NCBI GenBank assembly: GCA_035266685.1
Contig: DATFMX010000035.1
Coordinates: 1 to 16,716, forward strand
Length of the DNA stretch: 16,716 nt
Direction: 5' to 3'
DNA from: VRUE01 sp035266685
Lineage (GTDB): Bacteria; Actinomycetota; Thermoleophilia; Solirubrobacterales; 70-9
Below the pieces are notes generated by a model. It did not search any database, was not told where the DNA came from, and saw only the letters and a program-made list of their open reading frames with translations. The position numbers were made by a program, and so were the translations under genes. Shown here in pieces: positions 1 to 8,000 of this stretch (within the stretch, counting starts at the first letter, position 1; the number at the start of each line of letters is the position of its first letter).

Positions 1-2540
1 CGGTGCACGCCGACCGTCGCCGTGGAGTCATCGCCGGAGTCTTCGAAGCTGGCGCCCGAGCCGGTCAACGTCGAGACGAGTTCGGAGGGTTCGCAGCTGG
101 TCGGGTTGCGGGTGAATTCTGGGCGGTCCATGTAGACGCGCACGTCACGCAGGTGCAGCGGGATGCCGCCGAGGATGTGGGGGATCGGGTCCGAGCCGGC
201 GGAATCGATCGCCAGCTGGGCGGTGCGTTCGTCGACCGAGAAGGCCGAGCGGATGACCACGGTCCCGAGGTCGAAGGGGCCGACGGTGGCTGGGTTGATG
301 GTCACCAGCGAAAGCGGCTGCCCATGGTACGGGCCGGCCATATAGACGCGCCCTTCCGCGTAGGTGAGCGCCTTGCCGACCCCGTAGCCGGTCAGCGTGC
401 GGCCGACCTGGCTGGCCGCCGGGCAGGACGGGTTCGCCACCTCGTCGGCGCCGCTGCGGTTCTTGGCGGCGGCGATCGCCGCGTCGGAGCAGAACGGGAT
501 CCCGGCCAGCTTGCCGGTGATCCCGCGCGGCAGCACCAGGGAGTAGGAGGTGATCTCCTGTTCGGTGTCCTTGCGCGTCAGGTGGACGAAGTAGGGCGTG
601 TAGGAGCCGACGTTGGAGTTGACGCCGCCCGCCACCGCTTCGGGATTGAACGGCGGCACCGAGCCGCCCGGACACGGGCCGTTGTCGATCCCGGCTTCGA
701 TGTGCGATTCCGAGGTTGCGTGGGCGGTCTGGGCCGGCCCGACCCAGGGCACCATCGTGATTTTCGAGTAGTGGGTGCCGCAGAACGGCGGCGTGACCAG
801 CGGCGCCCGCTGCCCGGCCCTGAAGTTCGCTTCCAGGGACGAGTAGGGCAGCGCCGGCAGGTCGTCGAAGGTCGCGGTGATTTCGCCGCTGCCGGAGTTG
901 AGGTCGAGACGTCCGGCAACTTTGATCAGGATGCCGCGCTGCGGGCTCTTGGCGACCATGTAGATCGCCAGCAGGGCATCGAAGGGATTGTCGTGGGGCT
1001 TGGCCAGGTAGATCGCCCCTTCGAGCCGTTCTTCAAAGAGCGGCGTGGTGACGTCGAATTCGCCGATCTTCGAGGCGTTGGGGCAGCCGGCCCCCTGCCC
1101 GTTGAAGGCCGTCTCGGCCGCGTAGCCGGACGGGTCGCAGACACCGAGGCCGGCGCCGACGGAGGGATTGACGTTGACCCCGTCCGGCATCGTCACGACG
1201 ACCTTCTTGGCCTGTGAGGGAATGCGGAAGCCGGGGAGCGTCAGCGCTTCGTTGTTCGCCGAGAGCTGGAAGTTGAGGCCGGAGGACGAGGAGGCCTTTT
1301 TGTCGGTCAGGCGGGCAAACGGGTGCGGGTCGAAGATCAGCCCTTCGCAGGCTCCGAGCGCCGGGCCGCTCGCCTGCGCGCTGACCGTCGCGGGTTGCTG
1401 CCAGGAGGTGGCGCGGGCGGCGAACCGGAGCGGGCCTTCGCAGGTCGTCGGCAGGGTCAGGTAGGCGAGCGGCTTGAAGCCGGTGGGCGGCCCGACCGAG
1501 CATTTCGCCCAGGGGAAGGTCGGTTCGGCCTCGTTCAGGCAGTTGCCGCGTTCGCCGTTGTGCGAGACCCCCCAGGGGGTGCCCCAGACGGTCATCCCGA
1601 AGGAGCTGACGTTGAGCGTCTGCGGGAAGTCCGACGCCTTCAGCGCCAGCGCGTAGGTCCCGCCGGCGTCGGTGCGCAGCGCCGAGTCGAAGACGACATG
1701 CTCGCCGAAGGGCGCGAAGCCGATCCGCGAGGGGATCCCGGGCGGCGCGGAGAGGTTGAAGAGGCCGAAGCTGCGGGTGGCTCCGCCGCCAAGGCTCGAG
1801 CTCACGCGGACGACGCCGATCTGGCTCGTCTGCGGACAGCTCTCGCCGGCGAGGCTCGCTTCGAAGGGGGAGGAGCGCGGCGTGTGGAAGTCGGCCGCCG
1901 AGCACCTGGGCAGGGCGCTCGGGTTTTCGATCATCCCGGCGGGCAGGTCGACGGACAGGTTGCGCAGATCGCCGTCGGTGAAGGCGACGCCTTCTTCGCC
2001 TTCGAAGCCGCCACCGTGGCGAAAGGCGAAGGAGTAGGTGAGCTGGTACGGATGCGAGCCCGCTTCGGCTGCGCCTTCGCCGCCTTCGCCGACGATCGAG
2101 GCCGAGAACCCTGCTTCGCCGGGCAGGAAGCCGAAGCCGCCCGTGGTGGTGAATTCGGCGGCGCTGCCCTGGGACGTCCCGGCGCCGTTCGTGGCGACGA
2201 TCCGGAAACGGTAGGTGGTGCTGGGCGAGAGCCCGGAGACAGCGGCCGAGACATGGCGCGCTTCGCTGCCCGAACCGGCCGGTTCGCTTGCGCTGCTCGC
2301 CGCGCCCGAGAAGCCGTGCGCGGCGAAGTCGGCCTGGCTCGTGTATTCGAAGCGATAGGTCGTCGACTGGCCGCCGGGGCCGACTTCGCCGCGCAGCAGC
2401 GCCGAGGTCCCCTGGATGTTCGTCGCCGTGCCGCTGGTCGCGCTGGGCGCCGCGGCCCGCGCCACGCCGGCGAGCGCGAGCACGGCGAGGCAGGCGATGG
2501 CGACGGCGATGGAAAGTCGGCTGGTCGGGTTCGTCCTCAT
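1..2540 (-). CDS. Secreted Fn3 plus Cys-pair modular protein, C-terminus outside window (partial)
   Basis: The frame stays open from the ATG at 2540 to the left edge (846 codons, no stop), so the 3' end is missing. The N-terminus is a signal peptide (residues 1 to about 28, hydrophobic core IAVAIACLAVLALAG). One fibronectin type III-like domain follows at about 32-125 (signature SPSTTYRFRIVATN). Then come three copies of a module at about 195, 450 and 668, with consensus LPxGhxxNPxxxxxC...CPxxSxIG followed by a G-x-[IV]-Y-[LM]-A strand. It is clearly paralogous to the C-terminal two thirds of the 5001-9740 gene but lacks its NHL repeats and two of its Fn3 domains; a fourth module probably lies off the left edge. 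The start overlaps the upstream stop (ATGA) and has GGAGGG 7 nt upstream, so translational coupling is likely. Seen: signal, Fn3, repeats. Inferred: exported, disulfide-stabilised surface or extracellular protein. Function unknown. Confidence 0.88.
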   Translation of the reverse strand, partial: MRTNPTSRLSIAVAIACLAVLALAGVARAAAPSATSGTATNIQGTSALLRGEVGPGGQSTTYRFEYTSQADFAAHGFSGAASSASEPAGSGSEARHVSAAVSGLSPSTTYRFRIVATNGAGTSQGSAAEFTTTGGFGFLPGEAGFSASIVGEGGEGAAEAGSHPYQLTYSFAFRHGGGFEGEEGVAFTDGDLRNLSVDLPAGMIENPSALPRCSAADFHTPRSSPFEASLAGESCPQTSQIGVVRVSSSLGGGATRSFGLFNLSAPPGIPSRIGFAPFGEHVVFDSALRTDAGGTYALALKASDFPQTLNVSSFGMTVWGTPWGVSHNGERGNCLNEAEPTFPWAKCSVGPPTGFKPLAYLTLPTTCEGPLRFAARATSWQQPATVSAQASGPALGACEGLIFDPHPFARLTDKKASSSSGLNFQLSANNEALTLPGFRIPSQAKKVVVTMPDGVNVNPSVGAGLGVCDPSGYAAETAFNGQGAGCPNASKIGEFDVTTPLFEERLEGAIYLAKPHDNPFDALLAIYMVAKSPQRGILIKVAGRLDLNSGSGEITATFDDLPALPYSSLEANFRAGQRAPLVTPPFCGTHYSKITMVPWVGPAQTAHATSESHIEAGIDNGPCPGGSVPPFNPEAVAGGVNSNVGSYTPYFVHLTRKDTEQEITSYSLVLPRGITGKLAGIPFCSDAAIAAAKNRSGADEVANPSCPAASQVGRTLTGYGVGKALTYAEGRVYMAGPYHGQPLSLVTINPATVGPFDLGTVVIRSAFSVDERTAQLAIDSAGSDPIPHILGGIPLHLRDVRVYMDRPEFTRNPTSCEPSELVSTLTGSGASFEDSGDDSTATVGVH

Positions 2541-2553
2541 CGCTGTGCCCTCC
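2537..2553 (-). promoter_or_regulatory. Coupled stop/start (ATGA) with embedded RBS, second unit
   Basis: The stop TGA of the upstream propeller gene (2537-2539) overlaps the ATG at 2538-2540. The Shine-Dalgarno GGAGGG occupies 2548-2553, 7 nt before the ATG, and is made from the upstream gene's last Arg-Arg codons CGG-AGG. The same layout is found at 9737-9753. This fixes the start of the 1-2540 gene. Confidence 0.75.
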
Positions 2554-4861
2554 GATGCGCACGCGCGTGGCGCTTGCCGTGGCGGCGCCCACCGCGCTTG
2601 CCGTGGCGGCGGCGCCCCTTGTGCCCCTTATGCACGTGGTGGTGGTTGCGCAGGCGGTGGTAGCGCGGGCGGTGGCGGTTAGTGTCGTAGAAGTGAACCG
2701 GCGGGTTGCCCGAGCCTTCGACCAGGGTGTTCAGCGTCGGGTCGCTCGGTTCGGGGGGCAGGCTCTGGCAGGCGTCGCCGACGCAGGGCAACGGCGTACC
2801 GGGAATCGGGAAGCCGCCGCCGACGCGGGCGTCGTAGAGGTCGACCGAGCCTGGGTCGGACGGAACGAGCGAGCGGTCGGTCCTGAAGAAGGCGTCCGAG
2901 CCTTCGCTGGAGGCGTCGAAGAAGAAGGCTCCTCCTTCGGCGCGGCCGGAGGAGATCAGGCTCAGGCAGCCGCCGGGATCGCCGCAGGAACCCTCTCCGT
3001 TGGCCTCCCACTGATAGACGTCGGGCTCGTTGTTGGTGTCGGCGAGCACGAGGGCGTCCCTGGAATCGAAGAAGAGTCGGCGGCCGTCGGCCGAGAGCGC
3101 ACGCGGCTTGTACTGCTGCGTCGCGTTCGGCCCTTCACCGTTCGCGGTCGCCCCGGGGAGGGTCGAAGGACCGAGCGGGCGCTCGATCGTCGGGTTGCAG
3201 GATGCACAGGTCAGGCTGTTGCCCGACGCTTCGTAGACGAACACCTCGCTCACCGGTTCCCCCCCGGGGCCGGTGTTGTCGTATCCGGTCAGCGGTTCGA
3301 CCGAGAGGAAGGCGAGGTGGTTGCCGTCGGCGGAGACCCGGGCGGCGCCCGTCGACGGGGGGAAGTTCGCCGCCGAGGCTGCTTCGGCGCCCGCGATGAC
3401 GGTCGTCGTCGCGCCGCTGTGCCAACGCTTCAGGCCGGAGGCGTCCTGGTAGTAGATGTCTCCGCCGCTCGCCGAGGCACCGAGCACGCCGGCGACACCG
3501 CCCGAGGGGCTGATGTCGGTGGCTGCGTTCGAACTCGCCAGATAGCGGTAGAGGTGGCCGGCCTTGGTGAAGAAGGCGACGGAGCCGTCGCTCGAGGCGG
3601 ACTGGAATTCGCCGCCGCCACCCAGCGAGAGGTCGACCTGCTTGCTCGTCGCGCCGTCGCGCAGGTAGAGGTTGCCGCCGTCGGCGAAGTAGACGCGTGC
3701 GCCGCTTGCGGAGATCGCGCCGGCCTGGGCGGCGAGCGCGGCGCCCGGCGCGCTCTGCGATTCGCTGGGCAGGATGTTGACCAGCGTCAGCCCGCCGCCC
3801 GAGTACTCGTAGAGGTTCGGCTGTCCGGAGTCGCAACCTTCGCCCGCGGGGGCTTCGACCGCGTTGGCGCTGAGCGCCGCGCAGGTGGAGAGCACAACAT
3901 GCGTGAGGTCGGGGGTGGCGCCCGCGAGATTCACCTCGAAGAGCTCGGGGGTGAGCGCCGTGGCGAGAATGTCGGATGAGTCGACCAGCGCCTGGAAGCC
4001 GCCGCTTTCGCGCAGGTAGTAGTCCTCGTAGCCGGTCGGCGCACCCGACCCCGGCAGCGCCGGGTTGGCGACCGCGCAGCCTTCCGGCGCGCTGCGGCAG
4101 CGGCGGCCGTTGAGCAGCAGCCCGCGCCCCAGGTCGCCGGAGAAGACCCGGTAGGGGACTCCTTCGTCTTCGGTCCCGTAGGAGCCCGAGAAGAGCGACG
4201 CCGTGATGTTCTGCGTCGTCCAGCCGGAGGAACCGCGCCCGGAGACGTACTGGCTCGCCGGCGGCGCCCCTTCCCCGCCCGCGAAGGAGGCCGTGGAGGA
4301 GAAGGTGGCCGACTGGCCGTCGGCGGCCGACTGCAGGACGCCGCCGCCGGCGTTGGCGCCGGGGGGGTCGACCTGGCCGCCGTTTTTCTCGACCGGGGAG
4401 ACCATCTCCCAGCCGCGTCCGTCGAGCAGCGAGAAGGCGCCGCCGTTGGCCTGGGTGACGAAGGTGTTGACCGGGCTCGGCGCGGTTCCGGCGGTGTTCT
4501 TGGGGACGACCCGGTAGCGGTAGGTCGTCGACGGCGAGAGGTTGGAGAGCAGGACGACGACGCTTTCCTGGCTTTTGCCGGAGCTGATGTGGGCGTCGGC
4601 GGGCGGCTGGATTTTCGCCCCCGCGAAGCCTTCTTTGCCGCCACTCAGGTTGGCCTGGTAGTCGGCTTCGGTGATGTAGTTGAAGTGGTAGCTCGTCTGC
4701 AGCGTCGGGTCGAGTTTGAGGTCGGCGTGCAAGCGGGCCGATGTGGCGGCGACGTCCGAGGCCCAGAGCGCTTCGACTTCGGGCGGCGAGGCCGCGTGAG
4801 CAGGCGCACTGGTCAGTAGCGCGAGCGCGAATGCAATGAGTGTCAGCCTGCCTCTGGGCAC
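2537..4861 (-). CDS. Secreted Fn3 plus PD40/TolB-like beta-propeller protein with basic C-terminal tail
   Basis: The protein is 774 aa from a GTG at 4861. I chose this start because a purine-rich GGAGGGGAGGG precedes it and a clean signal peptide follows at once (GRLTLIAFALALLTSAPAHA). An upstream GTG at 4954 lies inside a palindrome and would add a 31-residue low-quality leader. Domains: signal about 1-23; one Fn3-like domain about 27-142; propeller-type repeats about 145-680 with recurring 'SADG..lfF.S.d.Lv..D' blades typical of PD40/TolB; a CASC motif near 551; the family signature LYDARVGGGFP near 673 followed by a Cys pair; and an Arg/His-rich tail at about 725-774. It is paralogous to the 9737-12139 product in the propeller and C-terminal signature, but has Fn3 where that protein has the CPNE/LPDCRAYE start. 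It is translationally coupled to the 1-2540 gene. Role unknown; extracellular or wall-associated by inference. Confidence 0.88.
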   Translation of the reverse strand: MPRGRLTLIAFALALLTSAPAHAASPPEVEALWASDVAATSARLHADLKLDPTLQTSYHFNYITEADYQANLSGGKEGFAGAKIQPPADAHISSGKSQESVVVLLSNLSPSTTYRYRVVPKNTAGTAPSPVNTFVTQANGGAFSLLDGRGWEMVSPVEKNGGQVDPPGANAGGGVLQSAADGQSATFSSTASFAGGEGAPPASQYVSGRGSSGWTTQNITASLFSGSYGTEDEGVPYRVFSGDLGRGLLLNGRRCRSAPEGCAVANPALPGSGAPTGYEDYYLRESGGFQALVDSSDILATALTPELFEVNLAGATPDLTHVVLSTCAALSANAVEAPAGEGCDSGQPNLYEYSGGGLTLVNILPSESQSAPGAALAAQAGAISASGARVYFADGGNLYLRDGATSKQVDLSLGGGGEFQSASSDGSVAFFTKAGHLYRYLASSNAATDISPSGGVAGVLGASASGGDIYYQDASGLKRWHSGATTTVIAGAEAASAANFPPSTGAARVSADGNHLAFLSVEPLTGYDNTGPGGEPVSEVFVYEASGNSLTCASCNPTIERPLGPSTLPGATANGEGPNATQQYKPRALSADGRRLFFDSRDALVLADTNNEPDVYQWEANGEGSCGDPGGCLSLISSGRAEGGAFFFDASSEGSDAFFRTDRSLVPSDPGSVDLYDARVGGGFPIPGTPLPCVGDACQSLPPEPSDPTLNTLVEGSGNPPVHFYDTNRHRPRYHRLRNHHHVHKGHKGRRRHGKRGGRRHGKRHARAHRRAQR
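2570..2611. repeat. 18-bp direct repeat, period 24, in the basic-tail coding region
   Basis: The 18-mer GCGCTTGCCGTGGCGGCG (plus strand) occurs at 2570-2587 and again at 2594-2611. On the coding strand it encodes a repeated RHGKR segment in the C-terminal tail of the 2537-4861 product. This looks like slippage or local duplication expanding the basic tail. Confidence 0.7.
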
Positions 4862-5000
4862 GATCCCTCCCCTCCCTGGAACAAACAGTTTTTCTGGGTA
4901 CCGACTTTGCTGCGGTCGCGGTGGTCGGGCTCCCGGTGGGGTGGCCCGGGCCACCCCTCAACGAGGTCGCCCGGGCACTCAAAGCCCTTCGTGCGGTTCC
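4862..5000 (-). other. 139-bp gap between the two secreted-protein units
   Basis: This stretch separates the TAG at 5001 from the GTG at 4861. It contains the palindrome at 4938-4957 and then a more AT-rich stretch (about 4880-4900) just before the RBS of the next gene. I see no convincing -35/-10 pair. It is the only sizeable break within the four-gene run. Confidence 0.6.
4938..4957. other. Perfect 20-bp palindrome, intercistronic hairpin
   Basis: GGGGTGGCCCGGGCCACCCC is its own reverse complement. In RNA it gives an 8-bp, almost all G-C stem with a 4-nt CCGG loop. It lies 44 bp past the TAG of the 5001-9740 gene and 76 bp before the GTG of the next. No T-tract follows on the minus strand, so it is not a classical intrinsic terminator. 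It may act as a partial terminator, a 3'-end stabiliser or processing site, or, as DNA, a protein-binding site. Confidence 0.55.
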
Positions 5001-8000
5001 CTACCCCGCCCGCGAAGCAACCGCCACCGAGCTGCGCTTCGCTGCGCCCTTGCGGTGGTGGCGCTTGTGGCGCTTGCGCTTGTGGCGGCAGCGTCCGTTG
5101 TTGAGCGCCGGGCGGATGTCGTGGACCGCTCCGGAGTGGGCATCGAAGAGCGATACGGCCCTATGGGTTCCCTTGCAGATGTTGGTCGAGTTCTGCAGCA
5201 GTCCCTTGGCTCCGCCCTTCATGAAGAGGACGAACTTGGAGACCGGGGCGTCGGGGACGGCTTCGAAGGTGTTGCGTATGCCGCCCTTGACCGAATCGAT
5301 GCGCCCTGCGACCTCGACATGGATCTGGCCGTTGAGGTCAGCAACCAGGTCGGGGAGCTTGTGGGACGAGGAGCGCAGGTAGACCGGGCCCTGCAGGGGC
5401 TGGTCTAGCAACGGGCTCCAGGCCCTGGCGTAGCCGTAGATCGATCCCTGTGGGCAGGAGTCGGCTGCGAACTGGACCCTGGTGCAGACGGTGCGGATGT
5501 GGCCCTGGTCGAGGATCTCCGAACGGGGTAGGCGCACCGAGGCTTCTGAGATGTTGGCTCCGCCTTCTGGCATGACCAGGACGGCCCTGAACTTCGGGTG
5601 GGCTCCTCGGTTGGTCTTGCCATAGAGGCGCAGGCCGAGCTTCGGTTCAAATGAGAGGCTCGTGCAGTCGCCGACCTGGAAGCGATCGGAGAGCGATGCG
5701 CTCTGGTTCAGCACCGAGACCAGTTGCCCGCCGATGCTGGTGGCATCGCAGGAGGTCGGGTTGAGCGTGAAGCCCGGCTTGTCGAGGATCACGTTGGCCT
5801 GCCTGATGTCGAGCGGGATCCCCTCCAGGATGTGGGGGATCTCATCGGTGATCGCGGTGATCTGGGTGGTTACCGGGTCCACGTGCAGGGCGCTTCTGAC
5901 CACGACGGTGCCGAGGTCGAAGGGTCCTGCGGTGGCCGGGGTGATGATCGCCATCGAGAGCGGGGCTCCCTGATAGGGGCCCGCCAGGTAGGCGTGGCCG
6001 GTGACCCAGTAGGGGGAGGGGCCGGCGCCTGCTGCCACGTGGACGGTGCCGATCTCAGAGGCGGAGGAGCAGGAGGAGTTTGCCTTCTCGTCCTGTCCCG
6101 ACCTGCCCGCTGCCGCGCCAAGCGCTGCATCGGAGCAATACGGGGTGCCGGCGAGCCGTGCGACCAGTCCCGCGGGCGGGGTGATCGTCACATCCTTGAA
6201 TTCCTGGCTTCCGTCATCGCGGGAGAGGCGGACGACGAAGGGGCTGTATTTGGCTGCGATCGGGGATTCGGTGCCTGAGCTGAAGCTCGGGCTGTTGGAT
6301 TCATCGCAGCCGCTTCCGTTCGGGCCCGATTCGATCTTGTAGGTGTCTTGGGGGGTTGAGGGGGGGCCTGAGTCGGGGGCCGACCAGGGGACGATGCTCG
6401 AGTGGGTGGAGTAGGTGCCGCAGCTTCCCGGGGTCCGCAGCGGCGCCAGGGCTCCACTGAACAGGTCGACCTTGAAGTCGTTGAAGGGCTGCTGGGGGTT
6501 GTCCTTGAACGTCGCCGTGAGCCGGCCCGTGTCCGGGTCGCTCTTGACCTCCCCGGCGAGCTTGACGATCACGCCCGACTGTTCGTCTTCGAGCGCGATA
6601 TAGGTCGCCAGGAGCGAGTTGAACGGGTTGACGTGCGGGGTAGCGAGGAACATCGAACCCTTCAGCGGGTGATCGAGCAATGGCGTGTCCACTTCCGCGG
6701 TGCCGATCTTCGCGCTGTCGGGACAGTGCCCGGGGCCCGAGCTGTGCAGGTCGGCCTGGGAGGGGGTGCAGCCTTCGAGGCCGTTGGCGCTCGCCGGGTT
6801 GACCCGCATGCCCTCCGGCAGGGCCACCGAGACATCCTTGACGTCGGGAGTCGCCAGACCGTAGGGGTCTTCGTTCTGCGGGTTCTTGATGTCTATGTGC
6901 AGGCCGCTCGGCGAGTCCGCCACGGTCGTGGTCGGCCTCGCTTCGATCGACGGGGCGAATTCGAGCTGGTTGCAGCCGGTCATCGCCGGCATTTCGGAAC
7001 TGGCGTGGACGAACTCCCCCGGTTCGTTGAACGAGTCGACTTTCGCCGCCACGGTCAACGGGCTACCGGGGCAGGAGGTCGGCATGCGCAGGAAGGGCTT
7101 TGGTTCCGCGTTGGAGGCGCAGCCGCCAGGCTGACCCGTGTTGCAATTGCGTTTCAGGTCGTGGCTCGGGTCGGCCGGAACGCCCCAGAGCTGGACTTCG
7201 ATCCCGCGCAGCGACACCGTGTTGGTCAGGTCGGTCGCGCCGGCGTTCACCCCGTAGTCCCCTCCGGTGCGGATGCCTGAGTCGATGTATCCATCGGTCG
7301 AGACGTTGAATTCGCCCGCGAAGCGCGCCGCGACACCCTGCGGCGCGGTCGAGTTGTAGAGATCGGCGATCTGGCGCGAATAGGCGCCTTTTATTTCCCT
7401 GCCGTACCAGAGAAAGGCTTCACCCACCTCCGAGTCACCGCTGCACTCTTTTTCTTCGATCACCCTGATCGGGCACTTCGGCACCGCCTCGGGGTTCCCG
7501 ATCAGCCCTGGCGGCAGTTCGGTGAGGATGTCCTTGATGATCCCGGTGATGCTGTCGGATTCTTCGCGGTAGGGCGTACTCGGCATTTCGATCTTGGTGC
7601 GCAAGATCCAGGGGTGTGCGCCCGCCTGCGTCACCGGTACGGGGTTGACCGGATGCACCTGAAAGGGGTGTTCTCCTTCGTTCCTCGGTTCTTCGAATTC
7701 AGTTTCTTCCAGAGCTTCGACCGTGAATTCGGTGATTCCGAAGGGGATGAATTCCTTGTCTTCGCCGATGACGGTGCCGCTGGAGTTTTGGACGACGAAG
7801 CGGTAGTGGTAGGGCTTCGTGAGGTCGAGGCCTTCGAGGTAGGCCTTGGCGGTCACCCGTCCGTTGCCTTCGCCGAGGTCTTCGGGCTCGCAGGGGACGG
7901 TCGACGCTCCGGCGTAGCCCGATTCCTGGAAGGCTGCGTCGGAGACGTACTCGGCGTGGCAATTCGTGTCGAGGCCGAGCGGGTTCACGTCGACTTCGAG

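Noticed and set aside
1033..2592. 519-codon minus-strand frame covering the start of the left partial gene
   Set aside because: It is one base out of frame with the real gene and reads as Arg-rich low-complexity sequence. The frame from 2540 continues without a stop to the edge and matches the paralogue at 5001-9740.
3..3979. Long plus-strand open frames opposite the left secreted-protein genes (for example 3-1217, 1323-2663, 2288-3979)
   Set aside because: Their compositions are Arg/Gly/Ala-rich shadows with no domain. The minus strand holds a continuous frame with signal peptide, Fn3 and repeated modules across the same DNA.
4862..4954. GTG at 4954 as start of the Fn3/propeller gene
   Set aside because: The codon lies inside the perfect palindrome, has no RBS, and adds a proline/arginine-rich leader before a signal peptide. 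The GTG at 4861 has a strong purine RBS and starts the signal peptide.
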